From contig NZ_QMKP01000002.1 in assembly GCF_003287955.1 (NCBI RefSeq), positions 62,001-126,000 of the forward strand: DNA of 64,000 bases. The letters run 5' to 3'. Positions 17,402 through 26,071 of the stretch are shown piece after piece. Origin of the DNA: Arthrobacter sp. AQ5-06. GTDB taxonomy: Bacteria; Actinomycetota; Actinomycetes; Actinomycetales; Micrococcaceae. A program made the position numbers and the translations under genes. The notes under the pieces are model-generated. The model ran no database searches and was not told the origin of the DNA. It was given only the letters and a program-made list of their open reading frames with translations. Positions within the stretch are counted from its first letter, which is position 1, and the number at the start of each line of letters is the position of its first letter.

Positions 17402-18289
17402 ATGGTGAGCCCGCTTGTGCTGTTTTCCTTGCTGCTGGTCTCCGTGCCGATCGGCTACCTAGTCTGGTCCATCCTCTCCGTGGACCGGAAGGCGCGGACT
17501 GCCACCGTAGCCATCCTTACCCGGGGCCACCGAGCTCCTGAAACGGTTGACAAGAAACCGACTGGCATTGTGGCCGGGATCGGTTATCGGCTGACTCCCC
17601 CGGCCTATGTCCGCAAACTCGATCGCTTGCTGTCACTTGCCGGCAGGCCGCTGTCGATGCCACTGGAAAAGGTCCTTGCCGCCAAAATAGCCCTCGGCAT
17701 AGCCGGCGCATCCCTCGGCCTCTACATGAGCGCCGTCGGCACCACACCCATGATGAAGCTCGCGGGCATCTTCCTCCTCTTCCTGGGCTATTTCATCCCG
17801 GACCTCATGCTGTACAGCAAAGGCCTGGAGCGCCAGAAGACCATGCAGCTGGAACTGGCCAACACCCTGGACCAGATGCTGATCTCGGTGGAGGCGGGCC
17901 TCGGTTTCGAAGGGGCGATGGCCCGCGCTGGCGAGAACGGCAAGGGCCCGCTGGCCGACGAGCTGGTCCGCACCCTCCAAGACATGCAGGTGGGCCGCAG
18001 CCGCCGTGAGTCTTACCAGGCGCTGGCCGAGCGGACCAGCATCCCGGAACTGCGGAGCTTCGTCCAGGCCGTGGTCCAGGCCGACACATACGGTATTGCC
18101 ATCAGCCGGGTGCTGCGGATCCAGGCTAAGGTCATGCGCGTAAAACGCCGCCAGCGTGCCGAGGAAAAGGCCATGAAACTCCCCGTGATGATCCTTTTCC
18201 CCCTGCTGTTCTTTATCTTTCCCGTGCTCTTCATCGCCATTCTGGGTCCCGCGGTTATCAACACGGTTGTCACTTTCAGCGGGCAATGA
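17402..18289 (+). CDS. tadC: TadC inner-membrane platform protein, locus 2
   Basis: A 295-residue F-domain protein with an N-terminal helix, a central helix pair, LISVEAGLGFEGAMARAGEN, VKRRQRAEEKAMKLPVMILFPL and a C-terminal helix. It is paralogous to the locus 1 tadC. Unlike locus 1, no flp gene follows. The next gene, an HPt-like protein, begins 93 bases downstream on the same strand. Confidence 0.9.
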   Translation: MVSPLVLFSLLLVSVPIGYLVWSILSVDRKARTATVAILTRGHRAPETVDKKPTGIVAGIGYRLTPPAYVRKLDRLLSLAGRPLSMPLEKVLAAKIALGIAGASLGLYMSAVGTTPMMKLAGIFLLFLGYFIPDLMLYSKGLERQKTMQLELANTLDQMLISVEAGLGFEGAMARAGENGKGPLADELVRTLQDMQVGRSRRESYQALAERTSIPELRSFVQAVVQADTYGIAISRVLRIQAKVMRVKRRQRAEEKAMKLPVMILFPLLFFIFPVLFIAILGPAVINTVVTFSGQ

Positions 18290-18382
18290 CTGCGCGGTAC
18301 GCAAAGTCAAGGATGACTCAAGGTTTCCACAGGATCTACCGAAAACGGACTCCCAAGTAACTACAGGAAGTAGCCTCGAAGC

Positions 18383-18835
18383 ATGGATAGTCCACGACGC
18401 ACCTCCAGCAGCGGGGGTGTCCCTGCCGACCCGCCGGCTGCGGGCGTGGGCGCTGGCTTGCCGAAGATGGTCGAGGACCGCATACGCTGGATTGAACCGG
18501 AGATCCTGGCGGAGCTGGAAACAGAACTGGACGGCCCCGAACTTGCCCGTGGCTTCGCCCGTGATTACGCCGCCCTGTGGGACCAGCGCTTCAGCCGCTT
18601 AACTGCCGCCGTCCAGGCCGAGGATCGCCCGGAGGCGTTGGACGCCGTCATCAGCCTGCGGATCACATCAGCCATGGTGGGCGGGATCCGGTTGTCCGTT
18701 CTGGCACAAGCCCTCGAGGACGCCATCCGCCGCAGCGACTTCGTCCATGGCCAGGCACTGCTGACTGTCGTGTCCGAGCACGGCGTGAGTACCGTCTCAG
18801 AGCTCCAGGCTAGTTACATCCTAAAAAACGATTAG
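18383..18835 (+). CDS. HPt-like domain protein without the phosphoacceptor histidine
   Basis: The 150-residue soluble protein has a disordered Pro/Ser-rich N-terminus (about 30 residues) and then an all-helical domain. The segment AVISLRITSAMVGGIRLSVLAQALEDAIR fits the HPt four-helix bundle pattern (AHxLKGSAxxxG with an ELE/LED follow-up), but Ile90 occupies the position of the phosphorylated His. Sequence pattern rather than any search supports this, so it could be a distant relative. It follows tadC of locus 2 on the same strand and converges with the response regulator gene, with only 4 bases between the stops. A role in Tad control or in binding the nearby regulator is an inference. The SD AGGAAG is rather far from the ATG. 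Confidence 0.6.
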   Translation: MDSPRRTSSSGGVPADPPAAGVGAGLPKMVEDRIRWIEPEILAELETELDGPELARGFARDYAALWDQRFSRLTAAVQAEDRPEALDAVISLRITSAMVGGIRLSVLAQALEDAIRRSDFVHGQALLTVVSEHGVSTVSELQASYILKND

Positions 18836-18839
18836 CCCT

Positions 18840-19643
18840 TCAGCGATCAGCGTCCGGCCAGCCTTGCAGGTCGGTCCGTTGTGGTGCGAGCCGGTAGCCC
18901 ACTCCCCGCACGGTCTGGAGCCAGCGCGGTGACTGCGGATCTTCCCGGAGCTTGCGGCGAAGGTTCCCCACGTGGACTTCCACGGCCCGCTCGTCAGCCT
19001 CGCTGATAAAGGCATCGGGCTCATAGAGGTCGCCACGGACCGCTCGCACCAGATCGGAACGCGTGCACACTGCTCCCTCGCCACGAAGCAGGGTATGCAG
19101 GAGGTCGAACTCGCTGCGTGTGAGCCCAAGGTTCACGGCATCAATCAATACCGTGCGGGTCCGGTAGTTCAGAACGAGCCCGTTGTGCTGGAGAACGCCT
19201 GTGAGCGTGAGGAGCGCCGGCTCGGCCGGAGGTGAAGCCCATGAAGCAGCCTGGGGTGGACTGGTGACCTCATGCCGCGGCCTGCGCATCATGGCCGCCA
19301 CCCTGGCCCGGAGTTCACGCGGCCGGAAGGGCTTGGCGATGTAGTCGTCTGCCCCCGCGTTCAGTGCCGACAGCAGATCGGGTTCCTCGGTCCGGCCGGT
19401 CAGCATGACTACATAGGCATCGCTGAAGTTCCTGATCCGCCGCAGGACCTCAAAACCGTCAATGTCCGGAAGGCCGATGTCCAGAGTGACCACCTGGGCG
19501 TTGTTATGCCGCACCACCTCAACGCCTGCCCGGCCCTCGGCGGCCGTATGGACCTCAAATCCCGCCTGACGCAGGATCCCCTCCAGGAGGTTCCGCACAT
19601 CGGCGTCGTCTTCAATTACTACTGCTACCCCAAGATCTTCCAT
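18840..19643 (-). CDS. OmpR/PhoB-type response regulator
   Basis: The 267-residue product has a receiver domain (residues 5-120) with the acidic pair ED/D at 11-13, phosphoacceptor D55 in VVTLDIGLPD, and the Lys of IAKPFRP. A linker of about 45 residues is followed by a winged-helix DNA-binding domain with TRSEFDLLHTLL, VEVHVGNLRRKL and the ending TVRGVGYRL. It is a DNA-binding transcription factor activated by phosphorylation. It is divergent from the histidine kinase gene (254 bases between their starts), its probable partner, and tail-to-tail with the HPt-like gene. Proximity suggests control of Tad locus 2, but this is not shown by sequence. Confidence 0.93.
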   Translation of the reverse strand: MEDLGVAVVIEDDADVRNLLEGILRQAGFEVHTAAEGRAGVEVVRHNNAQVVTLDIGLPDIDGFEVLRRIRNFSDAYVVMLTGRTEEPDLLSALNAGADDYIAKPFRPRELRARVAAMMRRPRHEVTSPPQAASWASPPAEPALLTLTGVLQHNGLVLNYRTRTVLIDAVNLGLTRSEFDLLHTLLRGEGAVCTRSDLVRAVRGDLYEPDAFISEADERAVEVHVGNLRRKLREDPQSPRWLQTVRGVGYRLAPQRTDLQGWPDADR

Positions 19644-19897
19644 GTCTATCCCTGTTGCCAGGTGGATGAGGCCCCCATCAGCCCAGCGCTAATCCCCTCA
19701 ACCACTCCAACTCTCTATACGCTACAAGTATGAACGGCAGATGACACTCCTCTCCGCGATTAGTTTTGCAAAGTCAATTATCATGACAACACACGCATAT
19801 TAGGATTCAAGGGCTGAGCGAGCGGCCGTCCGCAAATCTTGTGCGCATAAATTCATTGAGAACGGAATGGGGCCGTCGGGAAACTTGGAGTACCCTC

Positions 19898-21559
19898 ATG
19901 GCTGCACGGCCTTCGATTCGGGGATTGGCCCCCTATTTCAAGAGACTTGGCCCCCGCACCCAGGTGGCACTGTGCCAGCTTCCGCTTAGCCTGATTGTCG
20001 GTGTTCTTGGCGTCATATCGCCCTTCAGCTCACCATCGCTGCTGGCGAGTCCCCTTTACTTGGCAGGAATAGCCCTTAACGTCATTCTTTTCCTGGCCTG
20101 TTTCCTGACCCCGTGGGAGCGGCTGCGACCCAGCGCCTATCTGATCATTCCTGTCCTGGATCTGCTCGCGATAGGGCTCCTGAGGAATAGTGCACTCGCA
20201 CAGCTTCCGGGACTGGCAGTTTTGGCCGTTTTCCCGGTCATCTGGCTGGCCGCTTCCGGAATTCTGGTCAGAACAAGTTTGGTTCTAAGCGCCGTTGGCC
20301 CTTTCTTGATCATGCTCCCCTCCGCAGCCGGTAAATTCCCGAATATCACGGGGACCGACATCACGCCGCTGGTTCTTGTCCCACTTGTCATGTTCGCTGT
20401 TTCACTGGCCATCCGGTTTGCCAGCGTCAACATGCGGGTTCAGCAGCGCGAGCTGCAGGCCATGGGCGAGGAACTGCGGGAGCTGCTCGCCGCGAGCCGC
20501 GAACGCGAAAAGCTGCTGATGACTATCTTGGACGCCACCGACGTCGGCATTGTTGCCGTTGACGCCGACGGCAACGAGCTCCTGACGAACGACCGGCAGC
20601 GGCGTTTACAGCAGGCTGCCACCCCGGCTGGTGCGGCAGCAGGGGACGAAAACCACCATCTCATCTTTGCGCAGGACAAAGTGACTCCACTGCCGCCTAA
20701 TAAGTATCCCCTCAGGCGGGCCATCGAAGGCGAAACCTTCGCGGACTATCTGGTGTGGATCGGCGAGAGCCCGCAGCAGCGGGCAGTGTCCACCGCTGCG
20801 AGGCCATTAATGAACGACGGCGGCCGCCTCACCGGAGCGGTGGTCGTCTTCAGCGACGTCACCGGGATGGTCGAGGCCATGGCCGCGAACGAGGAACTGG
20901 TCTCCAACGTCTCCCACGAGTTCAGGTCCCCGCTCAATTCCATCCTCGGCAACATCGACCTGGTGTTGGAAGACGCAGAGGGGCTGTCCGACCTCACGGT
21001 CCGGCGCCTGGAAGTGGTGCAGCGCAACTCCGAACGGCTGCTGGCCCTTGTCTCGGACCTGACGCTCGAGGCCTTCTCTGCGCTGAAAGTCCACCCGAAA
21101 CGGACCGACATCTCCGGCCTGGTGGAAACCAGCATCGGCTCGGCCCAGGCACAGGCGGAGCGGTCTTCTGTGGCCCTGGTGGCCGACGTACCCTCCCCGC
21201 TCTGGGCCTACGCCGACCCGCTGCGGATCGGGCAGGCACTGGACAATCTTGTCTCGAACGCCATCAAGTACTCGCCGGACGGCGGCACGGTGACCATCAG
21301 CGCTGCCGGCACCGAGGACTGGGTCAGGCTTGTTGTGCAGGACACCGGGATGGGCATGGCGCCGGACGTTGCGGCCAAGGTTTTCCGCCGGTTCTTCCGC
21401 GCCGACTCGGCCCGGGAGGCGGCCATTCCGGGAGCGGGCCTGGGCCTGTCCATCACCAAGACCATCCTGGAACGCCACGGCGGGGCTATTGCCTGCGCCA
21501 GCGCCCTGGGCGGCGGCAGCACGTTCACCATGACCCTGCCCGTCGAATCCGGTGGTTGA
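19898..21559 (+). CDS. Membrane sensor histidine kinase with PAS domain
   Basis: From the ATG at 19898 the product has 553 residues. GGAG lies seven bases upstream, which I prefer to the GTG at 19841 that adds 19 residues. There are about six membrane helices with short loops in the first 180 residues, then a coiled segment, a PAS-like domain (ILDATDVGIVAVDADGNELL and ARPLMNDGGRLTGAVVVFSD), HisKA with H340 in NVSHEFRSPLNSILGN, and the ATPase domain with N, G1 and G2 boxes (DNLVSNAIKYSPDGG, VQDTGMGM, GAGLGLSITKTI). No large external sensor domain is present, so the stimulus may be in the membrane or cytoplasm. It is the likely partner of the divergent response regulator. Confidence 0.93.
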   Translation: MAARPSIRGLAPYFKRLGPRTQVALCQLPLSLIVGVLGVISPFSSPSLLASPLYLAGIALNVILFLACFLTPWERLRPSAYLIIPVLDLLAIGLLRNSALAQLPGLAVLAVFPVIWLAASGILVRTSLVLSAVGPFLIMLPSAAGKFPNITGTDITPLVLVPLVMFAVSLAIRFASVNMRVQQRELQAMGEELRELLAASREREKLLMTILDATDVGIVAVDADGNELLTNDRQRRLQQAATPAGAAAGDENHHLIFAQDKVTPLPPNKYPLRRAIEGETFADYLVWIGESPQQRAVSTAARPLMNDGGRLTGAVVVFSDVTGMVEAMAANEELVSNVSHEFRSPLNSILGNIDLVLEDAEGLSDLTVRRLEVVQRNSERLLALVSDLTLEAFSALKVHPKRTDISGLVETSIGSAQAQAERSSVALVADVPSPLWAYADPLRIGQALDNLVSNAIKYSPDGGTVTISAAGTEDWVRLVVQDTGMGMAPDVAAKVFRRFFRADSAREAAIPGAGLGLSITKTILERHGGAIACASALGGGSTFTMTLPVESGG

Positions 21560-21593
21560 GCCCGCCCCGGCAATTGGGCCCGTCGAACCCCGG
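21549..21593. repeat. Palindromic 3'-end element between histidine kinase and truA
   Basis: CCGGTGGTTGAGCCCG (21549-21564) is an imperfect inverted repeat of GGGCCCGTCGAACCCCGG (21576-21593). The kinase stop codon lies inside the left arm. Similar elements are at 30611-30742 and 62913-62946. It probably acts as a bidirectional terminator for the convergent kinase and truA genes. Confidence 0.5.
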
Positions 21594-21650
21594 CACCCTC
21601 ATCGATTGCTCCATAGGAGCCCTTTTCAAGGCCCGATAGGGCGTCCACGG

Positions 21651-22550
21651 CTAGTGTTTGCGGACTGCCCTTGTCAGCTCGGCGCGGGCCAGCATCTCGT
21701 CGTCGGACGGGTAGGCCACTTCTTCAAGGACCAGCGGGTGCGGGGCGGCCAGGACGGACTTGGCGTCCCGCTTCTTGGCCAGCAGCCGCTCATGCAGCCA
21801 GCCGGTTTCCTCGATGCCCTCCCCCACGAACAGGGCCGAGCCAACCAGTGAGCGCACCATGTTGTGGCAGAACGCGTCCGCCTGGACGGTGGCCACAATA
21901 ACTCCGTCCTCACCGCGGTGGAACTCGAACCGCTGCAGCTCGCGGACGGTGGTGGCGCCCTCCCGCGGCTTGCAGTAGGACAAAAAGTTCTGCAGCCCCA
22001 GCAACTGCGCGGCACCGGCATTCAACAGGTCCACGTCCAAGGGGCTTTGGTGCCAGAGCGTGAAGTACCGTTCGAGCGGATCCCACAGGGCGGGTCCGTC
22101 CGCGATGCGGTAGCTGTATCGCCGCCACAGCGCTGAGAACCGGGCGTCGAACCCCACAGGCGCCAGGGACACCAGGTGGACTTCGATAGACCCGGACAGG
22201 TCGCCCAGCCCCCGGCTGAGGGCGCCACGGATCCGCCGTAAGAGCGCGACGGCGGGATCCAGTTCGTGCCCGCGCGGCAGCTTCAGCCACTCGGCCTCGG
22301 TCAGGTCCAGGTGGACCACCTGGCCGCGGGCGTGCACGCCGGCGTCGGTACGTCCCGCCACGGTGACCCGGATGGGCCGGCGGATCAACAACGCCAGCGC
22401 CTCTTCCAGGATGCCCTGGACTGTCCGCAATCCCGGCTGCACTGCCCACCCATTGAAGGGGCCGCCGTCGTACGATAAATCAAACCGGACACGCAAAAAC
22501 CCGCCGCCCCCTAAAACGGGGGCAGCGGGTTTTTGGTCGTTCATAGACAT
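21651..22550 (-). CDS. truA: tRNA pseudouridine synthase A
   Basis: The enzyme makes pseudouridine at positions 38-40 of the tRNA anticodon arm. The product has RFDLSYDGGPFNGW near the N-terminus and the catalytic Asp in VAGRTDAGVHARGQVVHLD. FCHNMVRSLVGSALFVGEG is the usual C-terminal motif. It is longer (299) than E. coli TruA (270), mainly through an insert near AVALLRRIRGALSRGL. The annotated start (22550, with another ATG at 22544) places a terminator-like hairpin inside codons 6-19. Without that part the protein would have to begin near FLRVRFDL, where only a TTG overlapping the U tract is available. It follows rplQ by 26 bases on the same strand. Confidence 0.92.
   Translation of the reverse strand: MSMNDQKPAAPVLGGGGFLRVRFDLSYDGGPFNGWAVQPGLRTVQGILEEALALLIRRPIRVTVAGRTDAGVHARGQVVHLDLTEAEWLKLPRGHELDPAVALLRRIRGALSRGLGDLSGSIEVHLVSLAPVGFDARFSALWRRYSYRIADGPALWDPLERYFTLWHQSPLDVDLLNAGAAQLLGLQNFLSYCKPREGATTVRELQRFEFHRGEDGVIVATVQADAFCHNMVRSLVGSALFVGEGIEETGWLHERLLAKKRDAKSVLAAPHPLVLEEVAYPSDDEMLARAELTRAVRKH
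22495..22534. terminator. Terminator hairpin after rplQ, inside the truA 5' coding region
   Basis: Arms 22495-22511 and 22518-22534 form a 17-base-pair stem with one mismatch and a 6-base loop; on the minus strand it ends in UUUUU. It is a canonical Rho-independent terminator for the alpha operon, yet it overlaps the first codons of truA. Confidence 0.85.
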
Positions 22551-22576
22551 AAGTCTACTGGAGCGTCAGAGCCTGA

Positions 22577-23263
22577 TTACTCAGCTTCGACGGCCTGTGC
22601 AGCCTCGCCGCCGGCAGGCACGAAGCCTGCGGCTGCGGCGGACTCGGCAGAGTCGAACCAGACTTCAGCAGTCGTGGCGTCGTACCAGCGCGAGCCGGGA
22701 ACGTGGTACTTCATGGAGTCCTCGTTGCCCTTGACCTCGAAGCCCTCAGGGGCAACGTTGTCAGCCGTAGCAGGCTTGGAGCCGGCGTACTTGGCTTCAG
22801 CAGCTTCGGTCTCGGCAGCTTCAACATCCGTAGCTTCTTCAGCAACCGGAGCAGCCTTAGCGGCCGCCTGGGTAGCCTCAGCCACAACGGCCTGCTTGGC
22901 GGACACCGGCTCGAGAACCAGTTCGATGACAGCCATGGGAGCGTTGTCGCCCTTGCGGTTGCCGATCTTGGTGATGCGGGTGTAGCCGCCGTCGCGGTTC
23001 TCCACTGCCTGTGCAATGTCGGTGAACAGCTCGTGGACGATGCCCTTGTTGCTGATCAGGCCGAGTACACGGCGGCGGGAAGCCAGGTCGCCACGCTTGG
23101 CGAAAGTCACCAGACGCTCGGCGTACGGCTTCAGTCGCTTGGCCTTGGTCACCGTGGTGGTGATCCGCTTGTGCTCGAACAGTGCGGCGGACAGGTTCGC
23201 GAGCATAAGACGCTCGTGAGCCGCTCCGCCTCCGAGGCGCGGACCCTTAGCGGGGGTAGGCAT
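22577..23263 (-). CDS. rplQ: 50S ribosomal protein L17
   Basis: The first 120 residues are the conserved L17 domain ([24 protein letters not shown] at the start, [39 protein letters not shown]). A further 100 or so residues form an acidic, Ala/Glu-rich tail that also contains a [19 protein letters not shown] segment and is absent from E. coli L17 (127 residues). Such tails are common in Micrococcaceae L17. It is the last ribosomal gene of the alpha operon and ends at the hairpin overlapping truA. Confidence 0.97.
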   Translation of the reverse strand: MPTPAKGPRLGGGAAHERLMLANLSAALFEHKRITTTVTKAKRLKPYAERLVTFAKRGDLASRRRVLGLISNKGIVHELFTDIAQAVENRDGGYTRITKIGNRKGDNAPMAVIELVLEPVSAKQAVVAEATQAAAKAAPVAEEATDVEAAETEAAEAKYAGSKPATADNVAPEGFEVKGNEDSMKYHVPGSRWYDATTAEVWFDSAESAAAAGFVPAGGEAAQAVEAE

Positions 23264-23340
23264 AATAGTTTCTCCTCATATGGAAGCCAGTGGGCTGCGC
23301 ACACCGTGGTGCATCCAGCCAGCCGGCCAAGATCTGTTTG

Positions 23341-24351
23341 TTAGAGTTCGTCGTCGCCGAAGGCGGCGTCGTCCTCTTCAATTGCTGCGGCGCGTGCTGC
23401 GAGGTCAAAACCGGGAGGCGAGTCCTTGAGGGACAGGCCCAGTTCAACCAGCTTTGCCTTGACCTCGTCAATGGACTTCGCACCGAAGTTACGGATGTCC
23501 ATGAGGTCAGCCTCGGAGCGTGCAACGAGTTCACCCACGGTGTGGATGCCCTCACGCTTGAGGCAGTTGTAGGAACGGACGGTGAGGTCCAGATCCTCGA
23601 TGGGCAGTGCCATGTCTGCTGCCAGGGCAGCATCCGTCGGCGACGGGCCAATCTCGATACCTTCAGCTGCGGTGTTCAGCTCGCGGGCCAGACCGAAGAG
23701 TTCCACCAAGGTGGTACCTGCGGAAGCAACAGCATCGCGCGGGGCGATGGCCTGCTTGGTCTCGACGTCGACAATGAGCTTGTCGAAGTCGGTGCGCTGC
23801 TCAACACGGGTTGCTTCCACGCGGAAAGTAACCTTCAGTACCGGCGAGTAGATCGAGTCGACCGGGATACGGCCGATCTCGGAGTCGCCGGACTTGTTCT
23901 GAGCTGCCGAAACGTAGCCGCGGCCGCGCTCGATGGTCAGTTCGAGTTCGAACTTGCCCTTCGAGTTCAGCGTGGCAATGTGCAGATCCGGGTTGTGGAA
24001 TTCGACGCCGGCCGGCGGAGCGATGTCCGCGGCGGTGACGACTCCGGGGCCCTGCTTGCGCAGGTAAGCCACAACCGGCTCGTCGTGCTCGGAGGAAACC
24101 GAGAGGCTCTTGATGTTCAGGATGATCTCAGTGACATCTTCCTTGACACCCGGAACCGTGGTGAACTCGTGCAGCACGCCATCGATCCGGATGCTGGTTA
24201 CAGCGGCACCGGGGATGGAGGAGAGCAGGGTACGGCGGAGGGAGTTTCCGAGGGTGTAGCCGAAGCCCGGTTCCAGCGGTTCAATGATGAAACGCGAGCG
24301 GTTATCGGAGACGACCTCTTCGGAGAGGGTGGGGCGCTGTGCAATGAGCAC
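23341..24351 (-). CDS. rpoA: RNA polymerase alpha subunit
   Basis: The 336-residue product has the N-terminal assembly domain ([30 protein letters not shown]) and the C-terminal domain that contacts UP elements and activators ([42 protein letters not shown]), joined by a flexible linker. The start is GTG at 24351 with AAAGGA upstream. It lies in the alpha operon between rpsK and rplQ. An 11-base motif in its 132-base upstream gap is also found twice before rpoB. Confidence 0.98.
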   Translation of the reverse strand: MLIAQRPTLSEEVVSDNRSRFIIEPLEPGFGYTLGNSLRRTLLSSIPGAAVTSIRIDGVLHEFTTVPGVKEDVTEIILNIKSLSVSSEHDEPVVAYLRKQGPGVVTAADIAPPAGVEFHNPDLHIATLNSKGKFELELTIERGRGYVSAAQNKSGDSEIGRIPVDSIYSPVLKVTFRVEATRVEQRTDFDKLIVDVETKQAIAPRDAVASAGTTLVELFGLARELNTAAEGIEIGPSPTDAALAADMALPIEDLDLTVRSYNCLKREGIHTVGELVARSEADLMDIRNFGAKSIDEVKAKLVELGLSLKDSPPGFDLAARAAAIEEDDAAFGDDEL

Positions 24352-24374
24352 TTAGGTTTCCTTTCGGCGAGCAT

Positions 24375-24385
24375 CCGCTATATGA
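24375..24385 (-). promoter_or_regulatory. TCATATAGCGG motif upstream of rpoA
   Basis: On the minus strand TCATATAGCGG lies 24 bases before the rpoA start codon. The identical 11 bases occur twice before rpoB (62660-62670 and 62742-62752). A TTTCCA 17 bases before TATAGC would allow a weak promoter here, but the rpoB copies lack such a -35. Confidence 0.5.
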
Positions 24386-24483
24386 CGCAACACAGGTGGT
24401 GGAAATTCGGTCTGAAGACTTAACGCGGCTGGGCTTGCCCGGACCATTGACGGTCCGGGCAAGCTCAAGCTGCTGGAAAAGCC

Positions 24484-24885
24484 TTAGACGCGGCGGCGCT
24501 TCGGCGGACGGCAGCCGTTGTGCGCTGCGGGGGTGACGTCCTGGATGGAGCCAACCTCCAGGCCAGCGGCCTGCAGCGAGCGGATTGCGGTCTCGCGTCC
24601 GGAGCCCGGTCCCTTGACGAAAACGTCAACCTTGCGCATGCCGTGCTCCTGCGCACGCTTGGCAGCAGCTTCGGCAGCCATCTGGGCTGCGAACGGGGTG
24701 GACTTGCGTGAGCCCTTGAAGCCAACCTCACCTGAGGAAGCCCAAGAGATAACAGCGCCGTTCGGGTCCGTGATGGACACGATGGTGTTGTTGAAAGTGC
24801 TCTTGATGTGCGCCTGGCCAAGCGCGATGTTCTTCTTGTCCTTCTTACGCGGCTTGCGAACCGCGCCACGAGTCTTCGGGGGCAT
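24484..24885 (-). CDS. rpsK: 30S ribosomal protein S11
   Basis: The 133-residue product starts [19 protein letters not shown] and contains [40 protein letters not shown] and the C-terminal [18 protein letters not shown], all standard S11 features of the platform region of the small subunit. It lies in the alpha operon after rpsM with a 51-base gap. Confidence 0.98.
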   Translation of the reverse strand: MPPKTRGAVRKPRKKDKKNIALGQAHIKSTFNNTIVSITDPNGAVISWASSGEVGFKGSRKSTPFAAQMAAEAAAKRAQEHGMRKVDVFVKGPGSGRETAIRSLQAAGLEVGSIQDVTPAAHNGCRPPKRRRV

Positions 24886-24936
24886 TTTTTCTCCTACAGA
24901 AAGTTATTGGGGGAAGACGAGTCAATCCCGAGGGAT

Positions 24937-25311
24937 TTAACGAGCCTTCTTCTTGCCTGCAACGGTGCGCTTCGGCCCCTTACGGGTACGTGCGTTCGTC
25001 TTCGTACGCTGTCCGCGCACTGGCAGGCCCTTGCGATGGCGAATACCTTCGTAGCTGCCGATTTCAACCTTGCGGCGGATATCAGCTGCTACTTCGCGGC
25101 GAAGGTCACCCTCAACCTTGTAGTTGCCTTCAATGTAGTCACGAAGCTCAACCAGCTGGCCATCGGTGAGGTCCTTAACGCGGACGTCAGCGCTGATGCC
25201 AGTGGCAGCCAGGGTTTCGTGTGCACGGGTCTTGCCCACGCCGTAGATGTAAGTAAGCGCAATTTCCAACCGCTTTTCGCGGGGAATGTCTACGCCAGCG
25301 AGACGAGCCAT
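24937..25311 (-). CDS. rpsM: 30S ribosomal protein S13
   Basis: From the ATG at 25311 the product has 124 residues starting [20 protein letters not shown], the universal S13 N-terminus. An in-frame ATG at 25362 would add 17 residues unrelated to the family, so I rejected it. The basic C-terminal tail ([21 protein letters not shown]) contacts the P-site tRNA and the A-site finger. It is preceded by two small hairpins in the gap after rpmJ. Confidence 0.98.
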   Translation of the reverse strand: MARLAGVDIPREKRLEIALTYIYGVGKTRAHETLAATGISADVRVKDLTDGQLVELRDYIEGNYKVEGDLRREVAADIRRKVEIGSYEGIRHRKGLPVRGQRTKTNARTRKGPKRTVAGKKKAR

Positions 25312-25452
25312 AGTGGCAGTGCTCCTTGAATAAACCGGAGGTCGTAGGCAGTACACCCGCACGTTCTGTGCGGCCCCAGCCTCCGACCGGGGGTTAGCTG
25401 TCCGGGCTCATACGTCCCAATTCAGCTTGTGCTGCCTTTTATTTACTTGCGT

Positions 25453-25487
25453 GGGTTAGCAACCCAGGATTTCCCTCAGGAGGGAAA
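25453..25487 (-). terminator. Tandem small hairpins after rpmJ
   Basis: TTTCCCTC (25470-25477) pairs with GAGGGAAA (25480-25487) right after the rpmJ stop, and GGGTT/AACCC (about 25453-25465) forms a second small hairpin. They lie within the 176-base gap before rpsM and may be partial attenuators or processing sites. Confidence 0.4.
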
Positions 25488-25601
25488 TTAGCCCTGGCGC
25501 TGCTTGTGGCGCGGGTTCTCGCAGATCACCATGACCCGGCCATTACGGCGGATCACTTTGCACTTTTCGCAGATCTGCTTGACGCTCGGCTTGACCTTCA
25601 T
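25488..25601 (-). CDS. rpmJ: 50S ribosomal protein L36 (zinc-ribbon form)
   Basis: A 37-residue protein beginning [20 protein letters not shown] and ending NPRHKQRQG. Cys11, Cys14, Cys27 and His32 form the zinc-binding set of the C+ type of L36. The start ATG at 25601 and stop TAA at 25490-25488 were read directly. It sits between infA and rpsM, its usual place. Confidence 0.97.
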   Translation of the reverse strand: MKVKPSVKQICEKCKVIRRNGRVMVICENPRHKQRQG

Positions 25602-25670
25602 GGCATTCCTTTGCGTGTGGCAGTTGGTCAACTGGAGCAGCCGTCAGCTCATGCTGAGGCCGCCCAGAAT

Positions 25671-25892
25671 TTACTTGTAGCGGTAGACGATACGACCCCG
25701 AGTGAGGTCATAAGGGCTCAGTTCCACCACTACCCGGTCCTCAGGGAGAATCCTGATGTAGTGCTGGCGCATCTTGCCTGAGATGTGCGCGAGTACGATG
25801 TGCTTATTGGTCAGCTCAACGCGAAACATCGCGTTAGGCAGCGCCTCAGTCACAACGCCTTCGATCTCAATGACCCCGTCCTTCTTGGCCAT
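25671..25892 (-). CDS. infA: Translation initiation factor IF-1
   Basis: The 73-residue OB-fold protein begins [20 protein letters not shown] and ends [15 protein letters not shown], nearly the universal sequence. It occupies the A site of the 30S subunit during initiation. The frame is open far upstream, but only this ATG, preceded by GCGGAGGGT, gives the family length. It is the first gene of the alpha operon here, because secY, adk and map lie elsewhere in the window. Confidence 0.98.
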   Translation of the reverse strand: MAKKDGVIEIEGVVTEALPNAMFRVELTNKHIVLAHISGKMRQHYIRILPEDRVVVELSPYDLTRGRIVYRYK

Positions 25893-26071
25893 ACCCTCCG
25901 CTAACTGTTGTTGCCGCAGCCCTGCCGGATTGCACCGGACATGACCACGAACGTTTTTGTTGGATCGGTTATCGCCTCCGGCCCCAAACAGGGCACAGCT
26001 GGGCAGACAACCAACAAACCACTTTACTGTAAGTGGGTAGAAAGTCCAAACTAAATATGAAAGCACACACC

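Noticed and set aside
23290..24423. 377-codon frame antisense to rpoA
   Set aside because: Same codon-bias shadow; the product is Val/Asp/Gly-rich with no recognisable fold and the minus strand clearly encodes RpoA.
26017..26034. CCACTT/AAGTGG inverted repeat between the P1 peptidase and infA
   Set aside because: Only six pairs with a six-base loop in a region that must also hold the infA promoter; too weak to call a terminator or an operator.
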